Source: Sulfurimonas sp. HSL1-2 (GTDB lineage: Bacteria; Campylobacterota; Campylobacteria; Campylobacterales; Sulfurimonadaceae). Taken from it: a stretch of 64,000 bases of DNA. This document shows, piece by piece, positions 27,757 to 36,049 of this stretch. The position numbers were made by a program, and so were the translations under genes. Below the pieces are notes generated by a model, which searched no databases, was not told the origin of the DNA, and saw nothing but the letters and a program-made list of their open reading frames with translations. The stretch is from contig NZ_CP147914.1 in NCBI RefSeq assembly GCF_039645565.1, forward strand, positions 1,671,573 to 1,735,572, given 5' to 3'. Position 1 is the stretch's first letter, and each line of letters starts with the position of its first letter.

Positions 27757-27897
27757 CTTCATCCTTTGTTGGCATCCCCGAAATCCGCTTCGTATCACTT
27801 ATAAAACCAACTTATCAATACAACTTATTATATGACAGGAAAGCTTCACAAAAGAAGAGCATTTTTTTTAACAGTTTTGGGGATATTCAAGCAAACC

Positions 27898-27926
27898 TTA
27901 AGCTTTGCATTCTTACACTGATAATA
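27898..27926 (+). promoter_or_regulatory. Promoter-like block upstream of lipoprotein B
   Basis: TTAAGCTTTGC, five bases, then TACACTGATAATA, matching the block at 22177-22205 in sequence and spacing. It starts 57 bp before the ATG of lipoprotein B and supports shared regulation of the two modules. Confidence 0.6.
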
Positions 27927-27954
27927 TCTAACACTACTGAACAAGGGGCATATT

Positions 27955-29142
27955 ATGAAACGTTTCAGCGTAATAGGTATTTCCGTCGCAGCGGCGGCAT
28001 TGATCATGGTCGGCTGCGGCAGCAGCAGTTCCTCGGGACCTTCGGCGCCGTCAGACATCAAAACAGCGGCTAGTATTGACCTCGCGACGGTAGAAAATGC
28101 CATGAGCCTGCTTTACAACGGCAATATTGCGGCAGCGACAGCCGGCGCCGACATCAAGCAGGCCATCCAGGTGCAGGTGGCAGCCGCGCTCGGCAGCGGC
28201 GATTACAGCCATTCATACACTACTTCATGTGCTATCAGCGGAAGCTACACCTATACGGAATCAGGAAGCCACGATTACCCGGCTGATGGCGGCTGGACGG
28301 ATACCTATTCCTATTCCTATGAATACGACCACTGTTATGACAATGCGAGTACGACGATCAACGGTGAACCGGTCAACCGCTACTTCTATAACGGGGGCTA
28401 CTCCTATTCATATTCGGGAACCTATAGCACCGATGCGAACCTGACCAAACAGACATGGCAGGGACAGGACAACTTCAGTTGGGGATATGACAACAATGAG
28501 ACTACAACGTCCAGAACATATTCACGTAACAATTCCTATAAACAGGTTTGGGAAGCGGATGGCGACTACACCGACGCAACCGGTGTACCGGCATGGAGCA
28601 TGTATACCCGCTATTACGGCACAGATAAAAGGGTCGATGTCGACAGCAACGGCGACGTTATCGACGGCGACAGAAACACCTTCAACAGGACAGATAAAGA
28701 CACAGGTGCACAGGACGGCTCCCATCAGAAATTGGTTCGTAACGGTTTCCGTACGGAGTATGAAACCAATGCAAGCGGCGTCGAGAGTATGACCTGGAAC
28801 GAATACTTCAAAGACTTCGTCATGGAAAGATTCGAGAGCGGTAGCGAAGAGAACGTGACCGTTGACGGCACCTACGGTACCACCTGCCTCGGCGGTACCG
28901 TCACGTTCAAAACCGATCCGGTCGTCCAGCAGAACCAGGATGATTACTTCGACGGTGACGGCCTCCATGGAAACAACGTGTTGCCGTATGCAGGTATTGT
29001 GACCGTCAGCGGCAGCGCAACGGCCAGCTTTGATGCCAACGCCTCCAACTATTCTACAGTTACCATTGTCGCTCCGGACGCCAATGCTACGTTCAGCCGC
29101 TGGAGTGACATCCCTGTCGGCAGCTGTGGCGGTATGATGTAA
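27955..29142 (+). CDS. Ser-rich lipoprotein, copy B (paralogue of 22230 gene)
   Basis: This 395-aa lipoprotein has signal MKRFSVIGISVAAAALIMVGC and a short Ser linker, nearly the same as copy A. The mature part is dominated by Tyr, Ser, Thr, Asp and Asn, with a low-complexity YSYSYEYDHCYDN stretch near residues 118-130. Conserved with copy A: N-terminal APSDIKTA, TSCAISGS, a W-x-ADGDYTDAT segment, GTTCLGGTVTF, GNNVLPYAGIVTV and NYSTVTIVAPDA. The strong start and end conservation with a fast-changing middle suggests either surface exposure or a protease-susceptible region. Divergent from protease B. Function unknown. Confidence 0.85.
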   Translation: MKRFSVIGISVAAAALIMVGCGSSSSSGPSAPSDIKTAASIDLATVENAMSLLYNGNIAAATAGADIKQAIQVQVAAALGSGDYSHSYTTSCAISGSYTYTESGSHDYPADGGWTDTYSYSYEYDHCYDNASTTINGEPVNRYFYNGGYSYSYSGTYSTDANLTKQTWQGQDNFSWGYDNNETTTSRTYSRNNSYKQVWEADGDYTDATGVPAWSMYTRYYGTDKRVDVDSNGDVIDGDRNTFNRTDKDTGAQDGSHQKLVRNGFRTEYETNASGVESMTWNEYFKDFVMERFESGSEENVTVDGTYGTTCLGGTVTFKTDPVVQQNQDDYFDGDGLHGNNVLPYAGIVTVSGSATASFDANASNYSTVTIVAPDANATFSRWSDIPVGSCGGMM

Positions 29143-29147
29143 CGTTC

Positions 29148-29190
29148 CATGGTCTGCAGGAGGGGGGAGTATCCCTTCCTCTGCACCATG
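29148..29190 (+). terminator. Long imperfect hairpin after lipoprotein B
   Basis: CATGGT...GCAGGAGGGG pairs imperfectly with CCCTTCCTCTGC...ACCATG around an AGTAT loop, immediately after the stop codon. No T-run follows, so termination by this hairpin alone is uncertain. Confidence 0.4.
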
Positions 29191-29291
29191 CATACCCTCC
29201 CGACTTTCAGGCCTCTGATGTATTTTTAGAGAGCTCTAAGTCCCTATCCACGATAATCCAACATCTTAATGACGCGAAAGCATCCATAACC

Positions 29292-30305
29292 ATGACTACC
29301 ATCTTACAACTGGCGGGACTGCCCGATTCGGACGAGATCGTTCTGGAGACGACAGATGAAACAGGCACACGCCGTTTTCTTGATTTCAACTGGATTCCGC
29401 CGCTGCTCGAACCGCTCGATCCATCCCGCTTCCGTTACCTGAAACTGCTCTACGGCGGTGCCGCGAACCCGATCAGCGTCAATATCCGGCCCGATGTCGT
29501 CTACAACAGTATCGGCGATCCCGAGCGCTGCATCCGGGCCCTGGACCATGCCCAGCATGCCGCGCGCAGCAACTCCTACCCTTTTATCAATCCGCCGGCC
29601 AATATCTCCCGCATCCGCGCAGACCGCCTCTGCGAGACCGTCACCCCCCTCAAAGGGATTACGATGCCCAAAACCGTCCGTCTGACGCCGCATTCACTTG
29701 CCGACGTCCGAAATGCATTGGAAGCCCACAATCTTAACCTTCCCGTGCTGTTCAAGGAGGCTGCCGCGGATCCGGAACGGCCGAACCATTACATCCTTGA
29801 AACCCTCGACGATCTCCATGCGCTCGAGCGCTTCGCCTTCGACGGCAGGGCCTATTACGCCTCCGCCTTCACCGACTACCGTTCAGCTGACGGTCTCTAC
29901 CGCCTCTACCGGTTTTATGTTATCGGGGATACCGTCCTACCCGGCCACCTGATCCTCTCCGACCGGTGGCACATCCAAAACGACAAAGAGGCCCATCGGG
30001 GCCTGAAGCTGCGGATGACAGCCGTTTTGAAGGAGGAGAAGGATTTTCTCAAAAACTTCCGGAAAAAAAAGTTCCCCGTGCTGCAGACGCTTCGCAACCA
30101 GCTCGGGCTCGACTTTTTTGCCGCCGAATGTACGTTGGATAAAAAGGGAGAGCTGATCCTTTTCGGCGTCAACTGTGGCGCGCACTATGCCGATGCCGTC
30201 AAGGAAAAGGGCTACTTCGGGGCCAAAGAGATAAACCGCTTTAACGAAGCGGTCGAGAAGATGCTCCTTGACAAATGCACCATGAAAGCGAGTCCTCATG
30301 CTTAA
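29292..30305 (+). CDS. ATP-grasp-like protein with altered metal site (paralogue 1)
   Basis: This 337-aa protein is collinear with the next gene and shares MPKTVRLTPHSLADV, LERFAFDGRAYYASAFTDYR, ADGLYRLYRFYVIGD and LDFFAAEC. These segments match an ATP-grasp-like family found in bacterial accessory loci. The glycine-rich loop present in the partner is missing here, and the metal-ligand motif F-E-x-N is FGVN (Gly292, Asn294), lacking the Glu. It is therefore probably catalytically weak or inactive and may serve as a partner subunit. The ATG has no strong ribosome binding site. The 8-bp overlap with the next gene indicates coupled expression. Confidence 0.7.
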   Translation: MTTILQLAGLPDSDEIVLETTDETGTRRFLDFNWIPPLLEPLDPSRFRYLKLLYGGAANPISVNIRPDVVYNSIGDPERCIRALDHAQHAARSNSYPFINPPANISRIRADRLCETVTPLKGITMPKTVRLTPHSLADVRNALEAHNLNLPVLFKEAAADPERPNHYILETLDDLHALERFAFDGRAYYASAFTDYRSADGLYRLYRFYVIGDTVLPGHLILSDRWHIQNDKEAHRGLKLRMTAVLKEEKDFLKNFRKKKFPVLQTLRNQLGLDFFAAECTLDKKGELILFGVNCGAHYADAVKEKGYFGAKEINRFNEAVEKMLLDKCTMKASPHA

Positions 30306-31275
30306 CGTCCTGAACCTTATCGGTGCCCCCGACAGCAGCCATGCCACCGTCGTATGGAACAATGGGAATCCCCGTGATCTCAAAGTCATATTCGAAGGGA
30401 CCAATACCCTCGCAATGCTGATGAAACCGGAGAAAATGGCAGTCACGACAGCCACCTTCGGCGGGCGCCGTCCGCAGCAGATCACCCTTCCCCCCGCAGA
30501 CGTCGTCGTCAATTCCGTCTGCGATCCGGATACCAACACCAATGCGCTTCTGCAGATCGGAGAAACTCTCAAACACTGCAGCGCCCCCGTCATCAACCCG
30601 CCTGAACTTACTTTCGCGACCACCCGCGATCGGATCTATACGCTTCTAAAGGACACCCCGGGCCTGATGATGCCCAAGACGGTCCGGATCACGCCGCACC
30701 GACTCTCGGAAGTCCCCGAACTCATCAGCGAAAACGGCCTGGATTACCCCTATATCTTCCGTTCGGCGGGCGAACACGGCGGCGGCGGGATGGTACTGGT
30801 CGAGCGTGAAGCGGACCTGCCGAAACTCGAACGCTTCGCCTTCGACGGCAGGGATTTCTATGCAATCGCCTTTTACGACTTCCGCGATGCGGACGGTCTC
30901 TACCGGAAATACCGCCTGGTCGTCATTGACGGCAAACTCTACCCCCGCCACCTCATCGCCTCGACGTCCTGGAACATCCATGCGGAGTCCCGTAAAGAGC
31001 TGATGGAAAAAGACGAAACACTCCAAAACGCGGAAAAAGCCTTTCACGAACACCCGCCGGCATTTTTGAAAGACTACGCGGAGCGCATCTACGAAAAACT
31101 CCCGCTGGACTTTTTCGGCATCGACTGCCACATCACGCCCCAGAACGAACTCTTCATCTTCGAGCTAAACACCTGTATGCGTGTCATTGCCGACAAGCCG
31201 ACCGGGTACCATATCCCGCCGACAGAACGGATCAAATCGGCCTTCTCCGACCTTCTCGCCGCCAAAGCGCGTTAA
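30298..31275 (+). CDS. ATP-grasp-like ligase family protein (paralogue 2)
   Basis: This 325-aa protein keeps the features expected of an active ATP-grasp enzyme: a basic segment ahead of the loop, YIFRSAGEHGGGGMVLVE (glycine-rich lid), a hinge FDGRDFYAIAFYDFRDADG, KYRLVVIDGKLYPRHLIAS and the metal site LFIFELNTCMR with Glu289 and Asn291. ATP-grasp enzymes join a carboxylate to an amine, thiol or hydroxyl through an acyl-phosphate. The substrate cannot be told. It pairs with the degenerate paralogue upstream and lies just after the duplicated protease/lipoprotein modules. A convergent SDR gene follows after 9 bp. Confidence 0.75.
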   Translation: MLNVLNLIGAPDSSHATVVWNNGNPRDLKVIFEGTNTLAMLMKPEKMAVTTATFGGRRPQQITLPPADVVVNSVCDPDTNTNALLQIGETLKHCSAPVINPPELTFATTRDRIYTLLKDTPGLMMPKTVRITPHRLSEVPELISENGLDYPYIFRSAGEHGGGGMVLVEREADLPKLERFAFDGRDFYAIAFYDFRDADGLYRKYRLVVIDGKLYPRHLIASTSWNIHAESRKELMEKDETLQNAEKAFHEHPPAFLKDYAERIYEKLPLDFFGIDCHITPQNELFIFELNTCMRVIADKPTGYHIPPTERIKSAFSDLLAAKAR

Positions 31276-31284
31276 ACCGGCCGG

Positions 31285-32049
31285 TTACTTGGCGGTAAAG
31301 CCCCCATCGACCGGCAGCAGGCTTCCGGTAATGAACGATGCCGCGTCGGAGGCGAGGAAATAGACGGCTTCCGCCACCTCTTCGGGCCGGCCGATCCGTC
31401 CCAGCGGGTGCAGTGCACGCTCCTCGGCCAAAACCGCTTCCATATCGGCATCTTCACTGAGCCCCGCAGCGTTGCGCATCGCCTTCATCGCCAGCGGCGT
31501 CTCGATGGTCGCCGGACAGACGCAGTTGACACGGATGTTACTTTCAGCGTAATCCAGGGCAAGACTCTTTGTCATTTGCGCCACTGCACCGCGGGTTGCA
31601 CCGTAGGCGAAACTCTTTCGTTTGCCGATCAGGGACTGATCCGACCCCATCAGCACGACGGCGCCGCCGCCCCGGGCGATCAGCTTCGGCAGCGTGTATT
31701 TGAGGGTGAGAAAAACCCCTTTAAGGTTGACACTCATCAGGGCATCCCACTGCGCCTCCGTCGTATCGAGCAGGGTGGCACTCAGATGCTGCCCGGCATT
31801 GGCGAAGACGGTGTCAATGCCCCCGAACGCCGCTTCAGCGCTCTCCACCGCGACACGGAGTTCTTCACTGTCGGAGACATCGGCGCAGTAGAAGCGGACA
31901 CGCTGCGCGTCAAAGGTCTCCGCCACCCTGATGCCGGCAGCCTCGTCCTTGTCAATAAAAAAGACCTGATCCCCGGCCTCGTAGAAACGTTTGACTGCCG
32001 CCTTCCCGATACCGCTGGCACCCCCCGTAATAAAAACGGTTTTGGTCAT
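31285..32049 (-). CDS. SDR-family oxidoreductase with Arg in place of catalytic Lys
   Basis: This 254-aa classical short-chain dehydrogenase/reductase has the NAD(P) site FITGGASGIGKAAV, NAGQ (the NAG element) and the C-terminal ASFITGSLLPVDGGFTAK. Asp in the FIDKDEA segment after beta-2 favours NAD+. The active-site motif is YGATRGAV: Tyr149 is present but the usual Lys four residues later is Arg153, confirmed from the codon. A Ser in VLMGSDQS may be the third catalytic residue. ATG 32049 has GAGGAG upstream. It follows the cyclase gene by 17 bp on the same strand, suggesting one pathway; the substrate is unknown. Confidence 0.85.
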   Translation of the reverse strand: MTKTVFITGGASGIGKAAVKRFYEAGDQVFFIDKDEAAGIRVAETFDAQRVRFYCADVSDSEELRVAVESAEAAFGGIDTVFANAGQHLSATLLDTTEAQWDALMSVNLKGVFLTLKYTLPKLIARGGGAVVLMGSDQSLIGKRKSFAYGATRGAVAQMTKSLALDYAESNIRVNCVCPATIETPLAMKAMRNAAGLSEDADMEAVLAEERALHPLGRIGRPEEVAEAVYFLASDAASFITGSLLPVDGGFTAK

Positions 32050-32066
32050 CTTCTCTCCTCTTCCGC

Positions 32067-32735
32067 TCACTCAATCGCCGCCAACACGGTACAGGGCAGC
32101 CCGTCGCTGCCGCTGATACGCAGCGGCGCGACAACGACCTGGCGCAGCGGCGTCGTCTCCCCAACATCTGCAAGATGCATATCTTCGAGCAGAAGCACCG
32201 GACGTGACGGATTTAAAAAGGCCCTGTGGGCTTCGCGGCCTGCCTGCGGATGCTGGAAACTGGCGACGGAGATCGTGTCGAACCCCAGCAGGCGCAGTTT
32301 CGGGAATCTGGCGACCAGCACGTCAAAAAGCCCTGCCGAAAACCCGGGGTTGCTCTCCCAGTATGCCCGCTCACCGCGGTAGGCCTCCGCACCGGTTTTC
32401 ACCAGCAGCAGGTCGGTATTGTTTCTGCCCTCGATCGCTTCGAGGCGGCGTATCAGTTCATCTTCAATAAGCAGGCTTTCGGGGGAGACTTCCATAATCA
32501 GCGGACGGTCAAACACCCAGTAAGCGGCATCGAAACTTTCGATCTCCTGCCCCTTCTCAAAAAAATGCAGCGGCATATCGACATGGGTCCCCATATGCGC
32601 AGGCATACGGAGAAAAGATTCATTTGCGACATCTCCCGCCTCGATCGATGCCAGCCGGTCGCACGCCATCTGCGTGGTGCCGCCGTAAGAAGGCGTCGAC
32701 CTGTCAAGCAGATGCGACAGATAAATAAACTCCAT
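32067..32735 (-). CDS. Cyclase/kynurenine formamidase-like hydrolase
   Basis: This 222-aa protein of the cyclase family (PF04199-type) is a cytosolic metal-dependent hydrolase family that includes kynurenine formamidase and isatin hydrolase. The diagnostic HxGTHxDxPxHF motif is visible as HMGTHVDMPLHFF near residues 46-58, with FLRMPA before it, LLVKTGAE in the middle and FQHPQAGREAHRAFLN as the C-terminal His-containing element. No tryptophan-degradation genes are near, so kynB is not assigned. It is the first gene of a two-gene unit with the SDR. Confidence 0.82.
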   Translation of the reverse strand: MEFIYLSHLLDRSTPSYGGTTQMACDRLASIEAGDVANESFLRMPAHMGTHVDMPLHFFEKGQEIESFDAAYWVFDRPLIMEVSPESLLIEDELIRRLEAIEGRNNTDLLLVKTGAEAYRGERAYWESNPGFSAGLFDVLVARFPKLRLLGFDTISVASFQHPQAGREAHRAFLNPSRPVLLLEDMHLADVGETTPLRQVVVAPLRISGSDGLPCTVLAAIE

Positions 32736-32851
32736 AGACTCCCCTCTGCCAAAATCGCTATATTTTACTGTGTTCTTCTGCTGTTTCCCCTAATGCTGCA
32801 CCCGGCTTTGCGCTTCTGTATAATAACGCACCGCATTTGCAAGGAGACCCC

Positions 32852-33385
32852 ATGGCGCTGGGCGCAACGATCTACAAAGTATCCCTTTCCATCTCCGATC
32901 TGGACCGCCACTTCTACCATGACTTCGACATGACCGTCGCCCGCCACCCCTCCGAAACGGAAGAGCGGATGATGATGCGCCTGGCTGCTTTTGCCCTGCA
33001 TGCCGACGAACGGCTTGCCTTTACCAAGGGGATCGTCCAGGAGGATGAACCCGACCTCTGGCTGACCGATTATGACGGCACAATCCGGCTCTGGATCGAC
33101 CTGGGACAGCCCGACGAGAAGCGGGTCCGCAAGGCGTGCGGCCGTGCCGAAGCGGTGATCATCTACACCTATTCCCGCCGGGCGGCCGACGCATGGTGGC
33201 GCCAGAACGGTACCAAGCTGGCGCGTTTCGGCAACCTTCAGGTGATCCAGCTCGATACAGAGGGCGACGCTGCGGCCATGGCAGAACGGAGTATGCAACT
33301 CCAGGCGCTGATCCAGGACGGCGAACTGCTTCTGACCGACGACCGGGATCGGCAGCTTAAAATCACGAGGGAGTCATGGGTGTAA
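32852..33385 (+). CDS. YaeQ family protein
   Basis: This 177-aa protein of the YaeQ family has a PD-(D/E)XK-like fold but no settled function. Hallmarks: MALGATIYKVSLSISDLDR at the start, HPSETEERMMMRLAAFAL, EPDLWLTDYDGTIRLWIDLG with the nuclease-like Glu/Asp region, and the DEKRVRKACGRA segment. ATG 32852 follows AAGGAG at 32841. It overlaps the downstream kinase gene by 10 bp. Confidence 0.88.
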   Translation: MALGATIYKVSLSISDLDRHFYHDFDMTVARHPSETEERMMMRLAAFALHADERLAFTKGIVQEDEPDLWLTDYDGTIRLWIDLGQPDEKRVRKACGRAEAVIIYTYSRRAADAWWRQNGTKLARFGNLQVIQLDTEGDAAAMAERSMQLQALIQDGELLLTDDRDRQLKITRESWV

Positions 33386-34182
33386 GAACGATCCGGCTCG
33401 GCAACAACTCCGTTGCAACGATCGACCTTGAGACGGCCGAAGACGGCACGCAGCGGATCGTCAAATCCTCCGAAGACCCCTTTGCGCTGGAGGCGGAAGC
33501 GACGATGCTCGAGCACCTCCGGCCCTACCTCCGCGTACCCGAGGTATTCGAGCAAAGCGCAGGACGCCTGGTCATGGAGTACATCCCCAACGACGCCGCC
33601 TGCAACGGCGCCTGCGAAGAGGAGATCGCCGATGCCCTGGCCCACCTGCACAGTATCCCCGCCCAGGGTGTCTTCGGGTTCGGCTCCGATACGACCATCG
33701 GCCCTTTCCGACAACGCAACCGGCCGCGGATACGCTGGGTCGATTTCTACCGGGAGATGCGGGTGCTCGACTTTGCCGCCAAGGCCTTCGACGAGGGGCA
33801 GATCGATAAAGCACTGCTGGGGCGCATCGAAAAACTGGCCGCCGATTTCGAGCAGTTTCTGGACGAGCCCGAACACTCCTCTTTGCTGCACGGCGACGTC
33901 TGGGGCGGGAACGTCCTGACGCAGAACAACCGCCTGGCCGCCTTTATCGACCCCGCCTGCTACTACGGCCACTTCGAAATGGAACTCGCTTTTATCGGGA
34001 TGTTCCACACCTTCGGCGAAGCGTTCTACGCGCGTTACCGGGAACACCGCCCCATCCCGGAGGGCTTTTTCGAACAGCGGGCCGATCTCTACCGCATCTT
34101 CCCCTACCTTGTGCACATCCGCGCCTTCGGCGGCGGCTACCTGCCGGGACTAGAGGCTATCCTCCGGCGCGTCGGCTACTGA
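33376..34182 (+). CDS. Fructosamine/ketosamine kinase family protein
   Basis: This 268-aa kinase of the fructosamine-3-kinase family phosphorylates Amadori products on proteins or small amines so that they fall apart, a protein-deglycation role in known members. Visible: ALEAEATMLEHL, LVMEYIPND, HSIPAQGVFGFGSDTTIGP, the catalytic loop LLHGDVWGGNVL and the metal-binding FIDPACYYGHFEMELAFI. It overlaps yaeQ by 10 bp, and its last 33 bp overlap the end of the convergent pyruvate kinase gene. Confidence 0.85.
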   Translation: MGVRTIRLGNNSVATIDLETAEDGTQRIVKSSEDPFALEAEATMLEHLRPYLRVPEVFEQSAGRLVMEYIPNDAACNGACEEEIADALAHLHSIPAQGVFGFGSDTTIGPFRQRNRPRIRWVDFYREMRVLDFAAKAFDEGQIDKALLGRIEKLAADFEQFLDEPEHSSLLHGDVWGGNVLTQNNRLAAFIDPACYYGHFEMELAFIGMFHTFGEAFYARYREHRPIPEGFFEQRADLYRIFPYLVHIRAFGGGYLPGLEAILRRVGY

Positions 34183-36015
34183 CCAGAGCGTCTCTTTGCG
34201 CAGGAGCTGGCGGTTTTTCCGGAAGCTCTGGTGTACCCGGTCCAGAATCCGCAGCAGTGCCCCCGCCGTATCGATGGCAAAGGGGCCCTTGTTGAGCATG
34301 ACACACTCCGCCCGCCCCGCCATCGCCGCGTCCGTGATCTCGGCGCGGCTGGGGAGATTGTTCTTCATCTGGCTCTCGAGCACCTGCGTCGCCCAGATCA
34401 CGGGGAGGTGCGCCGCGCTGCAGAGATCGAGCAGGCTCTCCTGGATCGCGGCGAGGTTCTCGAAGCCCGTCTCGATCGCCAGGTCCCCCCGGGCGATCAT
34501 CACCCCGCTTTTCTCCCACACCAGCAGCTGCTCCAGGATACGCGGCATCCGGAAGACGGCGTGCCGGGTCTCGATCTTGGGCACGATGCCGATCCGGGCA
34601 CACCCCTCTGCTTTCAAAAGGGCCTGCAGATCGGCGATATCACGGTCCGTCTGGCAAAACGAGAGGCCGAACATATCGGCAAAGTGCTTGACGGCACGCA
34701 GGTTCTCCCGGTCTGCCGGGGTCAGGGCCGGGATGTTAAGGTAGGTGTCGGGCAGGTTGATCCCCTTCTCCTCCTTGAGCAGCGTCCCGCCCGGTTTCGC
34801 CTGGGTGACCGTGCAGAGCACGCCGTCGGCCTCCTTTTCATTGACGAAGAGGCCGATCTTGCCGTCGTCAATGTAGACCCTGTCGCCCGGGCGGACATAG
34901 GAGGCGAACGCCGGCAGCGTACAGGAGATGTGCGCCGGTGCAACCGTCTGCCCGGTCTCGTCCCGGATCGCGGCACACCCCTCCGCATCCGTCGCGGTAA
35001 TGCGCAGCAGATCCCCCGTAAAGAGTCGGATGCGCTCGGGCTGTTCGACACAGCCCGTCACAAATCCTTTCCGGCCGCCGGCCGATACCGCACAGCGCTC
35101 GTCGACGGCGACCTTCTTGCTGACCGCGGCCAATGCCCCGACGTCGTCAATCTGCCTGATCGTAATCTTGGCGTGCCGCCCGTTGATGTCCGTCACCTTC
35201 AGCACGTCGCCCGCTACGAGCGTGTCGAAGAGGGTGCGCTCCAGAGCGAGCTGCCCCGGGATCCTCACACGGGTATTGGGATCGGTACGCTCGGAAAAGG
35301 TCTGCGCCGGTGCGGGCCGGATCATGATCATCTTTTCGCGCTTGTTGCTGCCGAGGACAATGGGCAGCTTCAGCCGTCTGACCCGCCCCGTCCGGATCTT
35401 CGGTCCCGCCAGGTCCACAAAGATCTTCAGCGGCTCCTCCGCGGGACGCGTTGCGTTCAGCGCCGTGATCACATCGGCCATTCCCTGCCAGACGGCAGGG
35501 TCGTCGTGCGCCGTATTGATGCGGAAAACGTTGACGCCGGCTTCCGAAAGCCCCCGGATCAGTTCCCCGCCGTTGCGGGCCGCGTCGGAGGGGAGCGTCA
35601 CCATGACCGCCGTCGTCTGCTCCGCCGTATCCGCAGAACTCTTCCCGCCGAAAAGGGCCCGGCTGTTCTGTGCGATCATCTCCTGGGCCGCGGCGATGCC
35701 GAGGTGGTGGAACGCCGCCGTCTCTTCTGGCGAGATCTCCCCCCGTCCCATCGAAGAGGAGAGCTGGTCATAGAGGGTATCGACACTGGCGGCGACATGG
35801 GCGTAGGAGCGTCCCAGGGAGGAGAGCGAAAGCAGGAAAAGCTTCTCCTGCAGCTCCGTCCAGTCTTTTGAACGCAGGATCAGGTATTGCCTGAGGTTGA
35901 GGAGGCTCCGGTAACGCGGATGGTTCGGATCGGTCCCGTGACGGGCCGCGAGCAGGTCGCTCCGCAGCTCTTCGAAGGTGTCCAGGGCCGATTGCATCAA
36001 AGTTCTGTCCAGCAT
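34150..36015 (-). CDS. Atypical long pyruvate kinase
   Basis: This 621-aa pyruvate kinase-like protein contains DLAGPKIRTG (about residue 200), the KGINLPDTYLNIPALTPAD segment, the metal and substrate region GIVPKIETR, MIARGDLAIETG and WATQVLESQMKNNLPSRAEI. It differs from the usual 470-aa enzyme in four ways: about 135 residues precede the TIM-barrel start; about 100 extra residues lie in the B domain region, which looks partly duplicated; the usual MLSGETA-type motif reads MLNKGP; and the C-terminal allosteric domain is absent. Activity is plausible but regulation must differ. Start ATG 36015 or 35997. Confidence 0.8.
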   Translation of the reverse strand: MLDRTLMQSALDTFEELRSDLLAARHGTDPNHPRYRSLLNLRQYLILRSKDWTELQEKLFLLSLSSLGRSYAHVAASVDTLYDQLSSSMGRGEISPEETAAFHHLGIAAAQEMIAQNSRALFGGKSSADTAEQTTAVMVTLPSDAARNGGELIRGLSEAGVNVFRINTAHDDPAVWQGMADVITALNATRPAEEPLKIFVDLAGPKIRTGRVRRLKLPIVLGSNKREKMIMIRPAPAQTFSERTDPNTRVRIPGQLALERTLFDTLVAGDVLKVTDINGRHAKITIRQIDDVGALAAVSKKVAVDERCAVSAGGRKGFVTGCVEQPERIRLFTGDLLRITATDAEGCAAIRDETGQTVAPAHISCTLPAFASYVRPGDRVYIDDGKIGLFVNEKEADGVLCTVTQAKPGGTLLKEEKGINLPDTYLNIPALTPADRENLRAVKHFADMFGLSFCQTDRDIADLQALLKAEGCARIGIVPKIETRHAVFRMPRILEQLLVWEKSGVMIARGDLAIETGFENLAAIQESLLDLCSAAHLPVIWATQVLESQMKNNLPSRAEITDAAMAGRAECVMLNKGPFAIDTAGALLRILDRVHQSFRKNRQLLRKETLWSVADAPEDSL

Positions 36016-36049
36016 ACCGATATCTTACCCTGAAGGCGTTTCAAATCGG

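Noticed and set aside
33376-34182. Aminoglycoside resistance kinase
   Set aside because: The catalytic loop HGDVWGGN and IDPACYYGHFE fit fructosamine kinase, not aminoglycoside phosphotransferases.
34231-35871. 546-aa plus-strand frame opposite pyruvate kinase
   Set aside because: His/Arg/Gln-rich shadow without motifs; the minus strand has pyruvate kinase signatures.
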